From Thuidium tamariscinum (taxonomy: Eukaryota; Streptophyta; Bryopsida; Hypnales; Thuidiaceae), in NCBI GenBank assembly GCA_947034885.2, contig OX344758.2, positions 10,480,501 to 10,544,500 of the forward strand: a stretch of DNA of 64,000 nt. Reading direction: 5' to 3'. Below are positions 1-12,380 of the stretch, piece by piece. Position 1 is the first letter of the stretch, and every line of letters starts with the position of its first letter. The notes under the pieces are model-generated. The model saw only the letters and a list, made by a program, of their open reading frames with translations. It was not told the origin of the DNA and searched no databases. A program made the translations under genes and the position numbers.

Positions 1-2
1 TT

Positions 3-128
3 ATTATTAATCCAAAAGGATCAACAGTATTAGTATATGATGTAGAAATAAAAAATCTACTATCTAGAATGAACCGGGGATGGGGAGATCTTTCTATTAA
101 ACTTTATTATCATGCACTGTACAAATAA
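3..128 (+). other. Partial reading frame at the window edge, possible 3' exon
   Basis: An open frame enters from the left edge and ends at TAA (126-128). It reads INPKGSTVLVYDVEIKN and then a tail GWGDLSIKLYYHALYK. The stretch 'GSTVLVYDVEI' resembles the last beta strand of FKBP-type prolyl isomerases, but 41 residues are too few to call it. It could be chance in AT-rich DNA. Confidence 0.18.
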
Positions 129-703
129 ATATCTTAATAATAATTTGAAAAGTTTTTTATTTAAATAATTTTATATAATAATTTTATATAATTCTCTGAT
201 TTTCTACAACGATATTATTATCAAAATACTAAAGATTTTGTAAAATAATTTTTGAAGCTTGAATCATTTTCAAATTTTCATTATATTAGGAGATATACTA
301 AGCATTTGTATAATCTGTACACCATGATGTAATGATAATGTATTAACTATAATCACCAGATCAATTAATTGAATTTTTATTTTTAATAAGGTGAATGGAA
401 TTATAACAAAAAAGTGAGATTTGGGGGATTAGTTGTAGCCATGTATTTAATCTCAGAAATTTTATGAAAATGAAATTTATCAAAAAACAATACAATCAAT
501 TTAGGATTTAGCAGTTTCTAAAGAGTTGATTGTGAATTATACATTTTTAGAGAATAATGAAATTTTTGGGAAAAAGAATTCTAATATGGTTTAAGACTTT
601 AGAATCTAAATTCTAAAGTATTCTTAACAAACAAATATCAAACAAAAATAAAATTTACCAATGTTTATTTAAGTTCAAGATTGCTTATTATAATGTACAA
701 GCG

Positions 704-843
704 TTGAGTTGTAATGAGATCTTCTATTGAAATGTTCATTTATATACTTAATTAGGATAAATTGTGTATTTGTTTGAGTTGTAATGAGATCTTCTATTGA
801 AATGTTCATTTATATACTTAATTAGGATAAATTGTGTATTTGT
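704..843. repeat. Perfect 70-bp tandem duplication
   Basis: Two adjacent copies of a 70-bp unit beginning TTGAGTTGTAATGAGATC (704-773 and 774-843) are identical. Perfect identity in otherwise diverged noncoding DNA suggests a recent duplication, or an assembly artefact. Apart from this, 129-1070 is AT-rich and I see nothing else in it. Confidence 0.9.
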
Positions 844-1070
844 TGGTAATTGATTATTGTTATTTATAATGTATTTGATCAGGCTCTTGGAGTGCAAAAA
901 GGTATAGTAAGAGATACCTTATGAACTTACAATTTTCTTTTATATATCAATTATCAAGGACTATTTGTCTTCATTTTTGCATTCAACAAACAATTATTGA
1001 TAGTAAATGATGAATTAAGTTACTTCAATTCAAATTCACATCATTAAAACTTCTACTAAATTGATTGTAG

Positions 1071-3420
1071 GTTTTAGAATTGGAGACCAAGAAAATTGAA
1101 ATAGCTTATCATGCCAAAAAAAGGAAGCAAGAGTAAGTAAAAGTCTTTATTGATTCAAAATTATGTTTTCTTCACTCTTTCTTCATTATTTTTTCAAATT
1201 TTATTAGATTTAATCAAAAAGATAGAATAAACAATATTAAAATTTTGAATTCATTTTTTTCATTAGCATTTGAATGATTAAACAAAAATGTTTTTATTTC
1301 AGATCCATTTGAAGTACTCTATATGAACTATTCAAGCCATTAAGATACACTTCAAAATGTTGAAATAAGTCATAATTGCCTCCCTTAACATGTTAGAATA
1401 AATCATTGTAGCATACCTCAAAACATTGGACCACATCATGATGTACCTGAAAAAGTTGGATTACATTTCGACACATTTCAAAATAATGGAGTACATCACC
1501 AACCTAATTGTAGTATCAACTCTAATAAGCTACAATATCAAGTCAACCAAAGAAATACAAGTTCATCAATGGTAAATCTACAAACTATTGGTTTCAATGT
1601 ATGTATTTTTGTAATGAAATATCAAATTAGATAACTTCAGTATATTCTAATACTTCTTGGAAATGAAGTTGAATTTCTAAATATACTTAGATAAAAAAAT
1701 CTATAGAATCAAAAAAACTTATAATATAAACTAAAAAAAATAGTTCATACACTCTACAAATATGCTAAGATGATTTTTATATAATTATCATGTAATTAAC
1801 CTACTTGTCTTATGTGAATCTTCTAGGAAAAAAATAGAAATAATTGGTCAATTGATACAAATGGTGTGAATCTTGGAAATATAAATCACATCAATGAAGT
1901 GTATCAAACTCCACACTACAAAACCAATGTAAGTGTTTTTTTTTCAATAACCTCATCTAATGCCATCTACAACAAATTCTCAGTATTATAGTTGTATAAA
2001 AATAATATTCATATTTTTAAAATTATCTTAAGCTCCTAATTGCCCTAGCATGTATTCTTCAAGCTCTAAAATTTGATATTTTCATTAATCCATTTTTCAT
2101 AAATGATATTAATTTGCAACATGTTACTTTTCAAGAAGCTTTTCAATAAGTTATTAATTGGCAGATGTAAAACAATTTTATACCAATATTGTTCTGAATA
2201 AAATTCAATTCAATTCAATCTACAATTAGTATAAGAATCACTCTTACTTTTGGTTCTAGATTCTAGTGATAAGTACATTTTTAAATCCAACAAAATGAAT
2301 ATAATCTAAAGTAGATTCACCTTATTCCTTCCCTCCCTCATTTCAATACATATGACATCAATTTACATTCACTTCAACCACAAGAATGCATGATCTCTTA
2401 TTGTTTTGGGAATTTAGGCTAAGTAATGAGAGATCCTGAAAGCTTTGAGATTCTTATTTTGAATTAAATACAAATAATTCATTTGAATGGAATTGGATAC
2501 AAAGATAGAATAATGTGCACTGACAATATGGGTCATAATTTGCAATTTTTCTTTAAAGTTGTCACTATAGAGTTCTTCTAAGTTGCTCCTTTAAAACTCA
2601 TTGTTCTTCACATTATTGAACCTTGGAATAACATTGTTTATATTCTATGTTTGTGTCCAGTTATAATTCATAGGGTAATGGATATGGATATAATATTGAA
2701 AGCCAAAGACATGCGAAGCATTATCAATCTCAAACAAACCTTCAAAATCCATTAGATCATTTAGTTGATGTCGATGGAAATAATCAAAGATACAACTATA
2801 ATTTTGAAGTCCAAAGAAATGAAGTTCATCATCAACTTTGGGCAAACCTTCAAGAACCATTAAACCATCAAATTGATGTAGATGATGATCATCCAAGAGA
2901 GGGCAATAATGTTGAAGATCAAAGACATGAAGTTTATCATGAGTCTTATTTGCTTCTTCAAGACCCCCTAGACCGTTCAATTGATGTAAAAGCTTTTGAA
3001 AAAGTATATCTAGTAAACACAAGTTCAAATCTAGAGGCTTTAGGGAACACAGAAAGCCTTCCATTGTGTAGAGATTTGAATGTTGTAGTTACAAGCTCAC
3101 CTCCCATTGGGCCCTCAATTCTATTGGAGGATGGTTCTTCAACATCCATTTCTAGGAATGCACCTTCCACTAGGGCTCCAACTCAAAAGGACATGCCTTT
3201 GATAGGAACTTCAACTTCTGGAGAATGGGGGCTAATGGAGTACTGGAACGACTTAGATGTGTTTGACTTAGAATTGGAGAATTTGGAGGAAACTAAAAGA
3301 AATTTAGAGGGACAAGGAAGACACAAAGGCAAAGGAGTTCTAAGAATTGAGTGGTGTTTATTTTCTTTTTCACATGTCCTTCACAAGAGAAAAATTACCA
3401 AGCCTAAAAACACCTCTTAA
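1071..3420 (+). pseudogene. Decayed multi-exon gene for a tandem-repeat protein, function unknown
   Basis: Four stretches read as exons. 1071-1132 follows a TAG acceptor and ends at a GTAAGT donor, reading LELETKKIEIAYHAKKRKQ. 1303-1571 lies between TTTATTTCAG and GTAAAT and is built of ~33-bp units encoding ~11-residue repeats (for example GPHHDVPEKV, GLHFDTFQNN). 1827-1928 lies between TTCTAG and GTAAGT and is 34 codons long. 2674-3420 is a long terminal exon with three 36-residue repeats (pattern QR...H...LQ-PL---IDV), then Ser/Thr-rich sequence, then an acidic stretch WNDLDVFDLELENLEE. The junctions 1571/1827 and 1928/2674 are phase 0 and keep frame. However, 1303-1571 carries two in-frame TAA codons, and the 1132/1303 junction is off by one, so I call it a pseudogene. 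I do not recognise the family. The last exon alone remains open, with an ATG at 2950, so a short product cannot be excluded. Confidence 0.45.
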
Positions 3421-3878
3421 ATTAGTGGACATATATGCACTTTGCACAATGGGATGGATAGTTTATCTTCAATTAGGTTTTTGTAGGCACACCAACTCGA
3501 CATTGAAGGATGTGTTTGTTCCCTTCAAATGTGTCCATGCTTACATCTCTATGATTTAGGATTTGTTTCCAAGAAGTTTGAAGGACGTTATCAAATAAAA
3601 GTGTATGATAAGGTAAACTCATTTATCTTTACCAAAGTCACACCACTATTTTAAATTAGTGTACATCAAAATATTACTACATAATATCAATTTCAACAAC
3701 TTCAACTACTAAATAAAATTTTGTAATGACTCTAATTTTATAGAAGATACTAATTTAGAAAAGAACACAATTAATTTTTTTTCTTGTGATTAATATTATA
3801 GAACAAGTCAACATGGTTTCAAGAAACTTCATACCTTCAAAGAATTTTTATTCTAGAAGTGGGACTCATTAAATTATA

Positions 3879-4613
3879 GGTGATTGCAAGAAACACTTGT
3901 CCTTTCTTTTGTCCCCTTGACTTTTACCAAGTAGTTTTTTGCTCATAACTTTTTCATCTTTTGTTTTTAGGACTTGAAATTTGAAACTAAGGTGCAAGCA
4001 AAAGTTTTACATGTTTTGTAATTTTTCCAATTTTTTCAAAATTATTTTACTATTTTTAAACTGCCCCTGATTGGGTGTCAACTTTGGCCATTTCGGGGGG
4101 GGGCGGGGGGTAGTCCTATTTTTGACCCAAAAAAGCAAATTTTGAGCTGAAAATTGGAATTCTTGGACCTATAGTATAGTTACACAATCCCTAGAAAGAA
4201 TTTTTGAAAATATTAAACTGTCCGATTTCCACATGTGCTCAAAGTGCACTACCAAGGTATACTTGTATAGAACACAAAATATTTTTTTTGAAGATGAAAT
4301 TTATTGGAAAAGAAGCATCTTTAAGTTAGAAGAAATGTATTTTTGAATTTTTTATTTTTGAATTTTTTTACTATTTTTAAGAAATCAAAGAAAAAAGTGT
4401 CTATTTTCATTGTATTTTCCATTGTTCTTTTATTGTGCATAACTTTTAGAGGTAAATTTCATTAGGTCTGAATTATAAGAGACATAATATCCTCATTGCT
4501 CTTAAAATTATCCATATTTTATTTTATTTATAAAAAAATTATTCCAAAAGTCATAGGACTCATGGAAAAAGGCCATTTTGAGCCAAAACGGATAAGTGTT
4601 TCTTGCAACGACC
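3879..4613. mobile_element. 735-bp TIR element (family 2, TGCAAGAAAC ends)
   Basis: The left end GTGATTGCAAGAAACACTTG and the right end AAGTGTTTCTTGCAACGAC are inverted repeats of one another. There is no coding capacity. A second copy at 36,522-37,257 has almost the same length (736 bp), which makes this a discrete non-autonomous DNA-transposon-like family. A poly-G run (about 4,096-4,110) lies inside. Confidence 0.65.
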
Positions 4614-5607
4614 CTTACATGCATTGTTGTGCATATCTCTATTTTCCCGTAAAAGTTGTTGAATTACTTTCACTATTATTGGCAAAAAAAAAAGCATGCA
4701 TCTATTGGTCCAAAACTTTGATTAAATACCTTGGTGATCAGCCTCATCCTTCTTACATTTTTTGCACACATTCATCCACCTACACATTTATACATAATTT
4801 ACCTAAATTTAATTAGTGGTTGTAAAGATTGAAGTATAGATTTTAGGTTTTTGAAAATTACTTTGGGTGAATGAAAAGTCATATAGACAAAGCATCACTC
4901 AAAACACTTTATTTATACTCTAGTATGTGAAACATGAAGTTTATAGGGATTAAAGTAGTATACTCATGAAGTGACCCTCCAAGGTTTGGTTGGACTTTTT
5001 GATGGATTCTAAATGCACAAGGGTGTTTGTCCATAATTTTTGACTTGAATACAATCTAATGTTTAATTTACTACAAGAGACTTCATATTTTTTGGATCAT
5101 TCATAAATTACTTATGTAATTTCAAAGAATTATGTGATAAAAACCTATTTATAATTGTAGCCCTTGCAAAACCCACATATGCATGTTCTAGAAGATTGCA
5201 GTAAGAGCACTCTACTATAAATACTTTACAGCTCGTTGGAATTAATAATGCTATCTATGTAGTATATTCATCCAAATTACTTAAATTTGTCATTAAAGAT
5301 TCATCACTTATATTACCAATGTAGGTGGATGTAGAGCATTCTTGTGGTTAGGTCAAAATTGATTTAAAGGAGGTGAGTTGTAAGTCTCACCCCCAATTGT
5401 GAAAGCACTTTAACAATTTAATCCTTAAATGACATTTTGGATCCTATTGGGCAATCTAAAATTGAATTTTATGAAGCTTATTCAAATGGCCAATGAATGA
5501 TCAATGTCCACCTTCCTCAAAATCTAGAGCAATCTTATAGCTACTAATAAAAAATTCTAACAAAATTTCTAATGCAAGAATTACACATTCAAATTTTGAA
5601 ACCCAGA

Positions 5608-6993
5608 TGTACAGTGGGGTACCAATCAAAATGTCGTTTTTGAATTCGCAGTGAGAAAAGTTTTAGTACTGCCAACTTTGAAAGCTTCCCGAGAGCTCAA
5701 AAATTGGTATTTTACCACGAAATGTTTTTTGCAGCATCATCTTTAAGTTAATTATATGTATGAAAAATTTCAAGTCCAAAAAATTCACCGAAAAAAAGTT
5801 ATTCAAAATCTACCAACATGGGTAGTGGTGAGAAACATTTCACTACTTTCAACATTGACACCTTCCTAAGGATTGAGTTTTTTTTCTTTTGCCATGAAAT
5901 TTTTGTCATGAAACAATATCTATGTTTTTAATATGTATAAAAAATTTCACGATAAAATAAATTATTTTTAAGAAGATATTTGAAATCTCCCAACAGGTGT
6001 AGTTTTGAGAAAATTTTCACAATTGCCAACTTTGACACCCTCCCAAGGACTGAGAAATTGGTTTCTTTCCATGAATTTTTTTTGTGAAGTAATCTCTATG
6101 TTGATAATATGTTCTTCAAATTTCAAATTCAAATGAATTACTAGGAAAAAGATATACAAAATCTCCCAACATGTGTAGTTGTGAGGAGGAGTTTTTGAGC
6201 CCTTAGTATAGTGTTATTTTGTGGAGCAAAGTTTGACATGAATGTAAAAACTCAACCTCACAATTACACATGTTGAGAGATTTTGAATATCTTTTTCTGG
6301 GTAAGCGTTTTGAACTTGAAATTTGGAGCATATATTATCAACATAAATTTGATCTTCTTCAAAAAAATTCATGTTAAATAGACAAATTTTCAGCCCTTGG
6401 GAGGGTGTCAAAGTCGGCAATAGTGAAAATTTTCTCACAACTACACATGTTGGGAGATTTTGTATATCTTTTTTTTGGTAATTCATTTGAATTTGAAATT
6501 TGAAGAACATATCATCAACATAGAGAGTACTTCACAAAAAAATTCATGGAAAGAAACCAATTTCTCAGTCCTTGGGAGGGTGTCAAAGTTGGCAATTGTG
6601 AAAATTTTCTCAAAACTACACCTGTTGGGAGATTTCAAATATCTTCTTAAAAATAATTTATTTTATCGTGAAATTTTTTATACATATTAAAAAACATAGA
6701 TATTGTTTCATGACAAAAATTTCATGGCAAAAGAAAAAAACTCAATCCTTAGGAAGGTGTCAAAGTTGAAAGTAGTAAAATGTTTCTCACCACTATCCAT
6801 GTTGGTAGATTTTGAATAACTTTTTTTCGGTGAGTCTTTTGGACTTGAAATTTTTCATACATATAATTAGCTTAAAGATGATGCTGTGAGAAACATTTCG
6901 TGGTAAAATACCAATTTTTGAGCTTTCGGAAGGCTTTCAAAGTTGGTTGCAAATTCAAAAACGACATTTTGATTGGTACCCTACTGTACTATG
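5608..6993. repeat. Foldback of ~177-bp tandem modules in two opposing arms
   Basis: The left outer end (ACAGTGGGGTACCAATCAAA near 5,611) recurs inverted on the right (TTTGATTGGTACCCTACTGT near 6,967). Within the arms a module marked by CTCACAACTACACATGTTGG recurs at about 6,256, 6,433, 6,609 and 6,786, a spacing of 176-177 bp. Its reverse complement recurs at about 5,806, 5,982 and 6,158. The whole is therefore an inverted pair of short tandem arrays, three modules against four. There is no believable gene; the short open frames mirror each other between the arms. Confidence 0.8.
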
Positions 6994-7713
6994 AAACACA
7001 AAATCTACAATGATATACAAATCACTTGAAGATAAAGAAAATGGTATTAACAAATTTTACAATTGAATATTGGAGAGACTATTGTGAAGATTCACTCAAA
7101 ACCAAATCCCTTGGAGGCTATAATTGTCCTTTGAAGGGTTAATTACACCAAAGAAGGCAAATTAATTATTTGACATACCATACACACTTCGAGAGGCAAC
7201 TAAAGATTAACCTCTAAGTGTCACAAACCAATTAGCTCTAAAGGCAGGACCATTCTAAAAAAAGGAACATAACTTGAATTTGAATTGATTATTACATTCT
7301 TCACCATACAAATCTATAGCCAACAACCTCATCAATCTAGACTCATTTCTTTGGAGGAAATCCATTATATGGATGCAAACGTTATAAGGATTGATGAACC
7401 CAATGTCCTAGAATCAAATGTCTAAAAAACATTCTCTCTGACGTTCAAGAATTAAGGTATGCTTGTAAGTCACATGCTTCTAACAGTCAAAAATGTGGGA
7501 TATGATTTTCTTAAAATTGGTACAATGATAAACTTGTTATTAAAATTACCACTTGGTCAATGGCATTTGTATTGGTTGTTGTTGGTCTCGTGGTGTATAT
7601 TCTCTACATGTTTGTAGTAGAAAAAAAGGAAAAATTTGTGAAGAAGGGTGCAAGGTTGAAAAAATTGAACACCTAAATTCTATTTATAAAATAGTCCCTA
7701 TTAAAAAACTACA

Positions 7714-8595
7714 TTAACTCCTAAAGGACCAAGCTACATTTTTTAGCAACATAGAAATTTTGGGTAAGTATGTGAGACTAGAGATTTTATTATTTTTCTT
7801 TGAAATTTTCACTCAACATATGGACAGGGAATATCTTTAAGGTCTAACAATTTTCATAACTTTTGACTACATAGTCAAAAAGTTATTGCATAATATGTTG
7901 TTTCTTTCTCAATTGGGGCAATTTAGGGCTTTGAATAGATTTTAAAAAAACATTTCTTTAGAAGTGTGTGTATATCTATTAGATGAAAGTTATGAGGAGT
8001 TTTAGTTTGTGGAAAATTATAGATTTTCTACTTTAAAATAAACTTAGAAGTCCTTTATTTTACTCAATTTTCAATTATTTTGAAAAATATATATATAAAC
8101 ATGGGGTGTAGATTGTTTATTACAACATTACAACCAATGGGATTGACATTATTCAATTTCATAAATAAGCTCTTAACCAAGTAGTGTTTTAAATCATTTT
8201 CTACTTCTTTTTATTTACATATTTTTCCTATATATTGTACAATTTTAAGTAATTTGAAAATTTTCAAACATGCCATCTTGTCTTAAATAATGAATCCAAA
8301 GAAGCACAACCATTTTGGACATTTTTTCATGTAAATTTAACCTTGTAAAGTGTAACTACTTGTTTTTTTAGGTCTAGTAAGAGAATTTTTGTAAATTCAA
8401 ATGCTAGTATCTTGGAATCCACATGGCAAAAATATTTGTAATTTTTTCTACATCTTTTCAAACCAATGTTCTACAAGATCCTATAATTACACATGTCATA
8501 AAATTATTCTTTTTCCAAAATTTGGTACTTGTACTAGATATGGCAGTTATTGAGTGTTTTGGGTGAAAACATAGTGAAGAAACTATAGGGATTAA
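7714..8595. mobile_element. TTAA-flanked TIR element (family 1), 882 bp
   Basis: The left end is TTAACTCCTAAAGGACCAAG and the right end is ACTATAGGGATTAA. The internal sequence (a 'GGCAACATAG' type left subterminal region, a 'GGTGAAAACATAGTCAAAG' type right subterminal region) matches the elements at 10,572, 19,919 and 30,213. TTAA at both ends with CCC/GGG-starting TIRs is the piggyBac pattern. There is no transposase frame, so it is non-autonomous and decayed. Confidence 0.6.
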
Positions 8596-9639
8596 AGAAT
8601 TTACAAAAAACCTTAGGATATTGAATATATGTCCTTTGTAGATTTTTATATAAAATATGTTCATCTTAAATGCAATAAATAAGGTAAATAGCCCTATATC
8701 AAATATCTTCTTAACTCAAGCAAGTTCCTATAGCATCAATTTTTAGTGAAACTCTTTGGAACTTTTTCATTAGATAATAAAAATTATTAGATTTATAAAT
8801 TTTTATTTATTTTTATTGCAATCAATGCTTAGAAGAAAAATTTATACTATAAAAAGTTTGAATTTTGACTCAATCTATACATAAGAGGATTTTTCAAGGC
8901 TCTAAGAGATTGTTTCAACCCTATTTTCTAGTCTATGAACCAGTCAGATTAAATAATAATAATAATAATAATAAAAATTTAAAATTTAAGAAATTATTTT
9001 GAAAAAAAAATTGAATTTTTAAATAAAAATATTAATTAAATATTATTCTGTGATGTGGCAATCTCTTGGCCTTAGTTGCCTCTATACGAGCTGAAAATCT
9101 TCATGTGGAAAGTAAATTCACATAAAAAATTGAAATTAAATTTTTCTTTTTTCTAAAATAGATTCTAATTTTTTCTACACATGAAGCATTGATTCATTCC
9201 AATTGAATTTCTTAGAACTTTGAAAGTTATGAGCAATCATGTTTTTTAGACAATCTAAGCATAATCTTGAAAAAATAACTCATAGAATTCATTTGTGATT
9301 GCAATTTTCACAATTTTTCAAAGAAAATCATTTGACAAGGTTAAATTTGTTTCTTACTAGAACAATCTCACAATTGAAATTATTGTATTTTAATCCCATC
9401 TTTGAGCTAATAATGATTTAATTTTTCTTTCAATCTCAAATCTACTTCTACTTAATAATTGTTTACAAAATGAAGATAAAATGTTTGATTCATTTTTTTA
9501 ATTCTTAGACTTTCAACTCAATTCTTCAATATTACTTTTAAGAAAATTCAAAGTCCATAGTTTAGAAAAAAACAAAACTTTACAAATAGTAGTGAAAGTC
9601 ATATAAAATTGCAAGCCAATGTTAAGAAAAAAATTCCAA

Positions 9640-9870
9640 CTAAAATGGCTAATATCTTCTAATCTCTTGGATCAAACGTCATGAAATTTTTACCATGTGA
9701 TCTCAAACAAGTAAAGTACAAGATTCTACAATTAAATTTTCTAAAAATATTTTTGTTTTGTTTCATTTTCTTGAATGAATACAATAGAAATTGCAGTTTT
9801 GAGGGGGGATTTTCAAAAAAAAGAAAAAAAGAAAAGGAAAAATAGTCTTAATTAGTCCTTTAGGGGTGAA
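9640..9870. mobile_element. Right end of a family-1-related element
   Basis: The sequence 'CATGAAATTTTTACCA' followed by 'GTACAAGATTCTAC' and the terminus AGTCCTTTAGGGGTGAA parallels the right part of the element at 55,857-56,636. TTAA has become TGAA at the end. I could not fix the left end; similarity to the left part of that element starts near 8,750. Confidence 0.45.
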
Positions 9871-10571
9871 GTAACAATAGTTGTATTAAAATTACAAAAT
9901 TTTATAATTACTTTGAAACTCCTTACAAGGTAGCAACTAAAAGATTGCAAGAAGATCAAATTAATAATTTGAATATGATAACCACCAAAGTTGAAAAAAT
10001 AAATTTAAAAAATAATATTCATAAAATTAAACATTTTAAACTCAAGAAATAAGAGATTTGCACTTTTGTTTAATTCACTTTTGCTACTTAAAAACATTTA
10101 GTTAAGGAAATAATCTAAAGATTTTGTAGAAAGATATCAATATTTAACCTTTAACTAAAGTGATTGCAAGAAACACTTGTACTATTTGTTGCGTTTTTTT
10201 AATAAGGCTTATGATTTTTTCTAAAGTACTTTAAAATTAGAAAGAGAACTTTTGAAAATTTTAAAATATAGATGAGGTAAGCATTTTTAAGATGAAGGTC
10301 ATTTCCAAAAGAAAAGCATAGAAAAATTGTCTAAGTAGGAGAACCAGAAAGTACCAAATCTTAAGAAAATAGACACTTTGGTGTTTTAATTAATAAAAAA
10401 TAGATAATAAAATTAATAAACTAAAAAGTATATTTGTAAAAACTTTATGGAGATGGTCATTCACCAAAATAATCACTAAAATAAAATTTTATATGTTTTG
10501 AGATGCAAGCTGAATGAAGCTTGTTTTGTAAACTTGTACATCACATAAAATTAACTATTTTTAAATTTACT

Positions 10572-11502
10572 TTAACCCCTAAAGGACCAACATGCCTTTT
10601 TTGGCAACATAACTATTTCGGGTAGGTACGTGTGGCTAGAGATTTCCATATTTTGGGACCAAATTTTAATAGAAGGTGTGGACGAGGAATATCTTCAAAG
10701 CCCAACAATTTTCGTGACTTTTGACTACATGGTTAAAAAGTTATCACATGATATGTTGTTTATTTCTCAACTCGGGCAGTTTGGGCAGATTAGAAAAAAT
10801 CACTTTTTTAGAAAATAAAAATTTGAAATTGGCTTAATAGATTTATATATACGTGGAAAGCTTTGAATCATTCCATTTGGACTAATGAGTCAAAAGTTAT
10901 GAAGAGTTTTAGTTTGCGGGTAGTTATAGATTTCCTACTCTAAAATAAACTTTGAAGTCCTTTATTTTACTCAATTTTCAATATTTCTGGAAAAAAATAA
11001 AAACATTGGGTGTAGGTTGTTTATTACAACATTTGAACCGTTGGGATTGGCAAGTTTCAATTTCACAATTTTTTTTTAACAATTTAGTATTTTCAATCAT
11101 TCTCTACTTCTTTTTACTTACTATTTTTTTTCTATATGTTGTCCAATTCCAAATGATTTGAAATTTTTTGAGCATGTAGACAACTTGACTTGGAGAATGA
11201 ATCCAAAGAAGCACTACCATTTTGGACTCTTTTTATGCAAATGTGAGCTTGTAAAGTGCAGCTGCCCGTATTTTTACAGTGATAAAAAAAGGATTTTTGT
11301 AACTTCAAACACTAATATCTTGTAATCCACGTGGTAAAAAAATTTGAAATTTTTTCCTCGTCTTTTCAAACCTGAATACTACAAGATCCTACGGTTGTAT
11401 GTGTCCAAAAACAATATTTTCCGAATATTTGATACTTGTGTTAGAAATGGCAGTTTTGGAGGGGTTTTGGTGAAAACATAGTCAAAGAACTTTAGGGGTT
11501 AA
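10572..11502. mobile_element. TTAA-flanked TIR element (family 1), 931 bp
   Basis: The ends are TTAACCCCTAAAGGACCAAC and AACTTTAGGGGTTAA. There is no coding capacity. The interior matches the other family-1 copies. Confidence 0.65.
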
Positions 11503-11539
11503 ACAATAGCTACAAGTCTTCTAGAAGACCATATCTCGA

Positions 11540-11834
11540 AAATTTCACTTCAAATTTTGTTTCTTTGGGTACTACTTTGCTAAAAAAACACAAATTAAAT
11601 ATTGTAATAAAAGAAATTGGATGCTATTTTTGGATAGTAAAACAATTCTGAATTTTTTTGAAAAATCAAACAAGGTGTATAATAGTTGTGAGTACCTTTT
11701 TATAAGTTTTGTATCACTTGGACAAAGAGTGCAAAAGTTATGGCCCAAAAAGAAGGTCAGCCTGTGATGTGTGATTGAAGATAGTACAATCTAGCAAAGT
11801 AGTATCCAAAGAAACAAAATTTGAAGTGAAATTT
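11540..11834. repeat. Small foldback with ~42-bp arms
   Basis: The arm containing AATTTCACTTCAAATTTTGT and a following TTTCTTTGG.TACTACTTTGCT is repeated inverted at about 11,793-11,834 (AGCAAAGTAGTATCCAAAGA ...). The pairing is nearly perfect. It resembles a MITE. Confidence 0.7.
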
Positions 11835-12136
11835 CTTGCAATCACCTTCTAACTCTTTATATTGAATTTTGGCGGAAGAACCTTTTTTAATTATAAGTTA
11901 ATTATTTTCATTCATATAGATTAAGGAAATTATAAATAGAATTAAAAAAAAACTCAACTTTCACTAAAAAACCAATATGAATAAAGAATTATTTGAAGAT
12001 GGTTCTATCAATTAAAGTAGATAAATTTATATGAAGAAAAATTGTATACAAGCTATATTGCTAATAATATCTTTATACATACCAAATAGAAAAAATAACA
12101 TCAACATCCATCAATAGCACTACAATAATAGGTAAA

Positions 12137-12380
12137 TTTATTGGTGTGCATCTATCTCACAGACATTAGACAATCATCCATCTATATTACAACTATACCT
12201 CTGTCATTGCATGCCCTCTACATTCACTTCTAAAGAGATGCTACAATCTCCTCCTATTGATGCATGTCTATCTCATACATGATAGACAACAACATCAACA
12301 CCATCAATCTATATTATAAATTTGCAATTTCATCTCTTTTTCAACATCTATGTTCACTTCCAAAGATAGGCTATGATCTC
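12137..12380. repeat. Imperfect ~126-bp tandem duplication
   Basis: The pattern 'CTATCTCA.A.A....AGACAA', 'CATC.ATCTATATTA', 'TTCACTTC.AAAGA' and 'CTA.GATCTC' occurs twice in succession (from about 12,137 and about 12,262), diverged. There is no coding signal. Confidence 0.5.

Larger units (their letters stand above)
10159..11846. mobile_element. Probable family-2 element split by a family-1 insertion
   Basis: The left terminus GTGATTGCAAGAAACACTTG near 10,160 and the right terminus TTTCTTGCAATCAC ending near 11,845 match the ends of the 735-bp family. Removing the TTAA element at 10,572-11,502 leaves about 760 bp, close to the family length. The left interior (CTAAGTAGGAGAAC near 10,335) matches, inverted, the copy at 36,522-37,257. 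The right remnant holds a further foldback (11,540-11,834), so the nesting is plausible but not certain. Confidence 0.45.

Noticed and set aside
2645..3064. 139-residue minus-strand frame opposite the 36-residue repeats
   Set aside because: It mirrors the tandem repeat of the plus-strand exon. The plus strand has consistent splice signals and phase, which the minus strand lacks.
5968..6690. Several frames of 60-98 residues in the 177-bp module region
   Set aside because: The same peptide appears from both arms of the inverted repeat, so these are repeat artefacts.
8957..8975. (AAT)n and similar (TAT)n near 27,148; poly-G at 4,096 and 45,903
   Set aside because: Ordinary simple repeats with no further structure.
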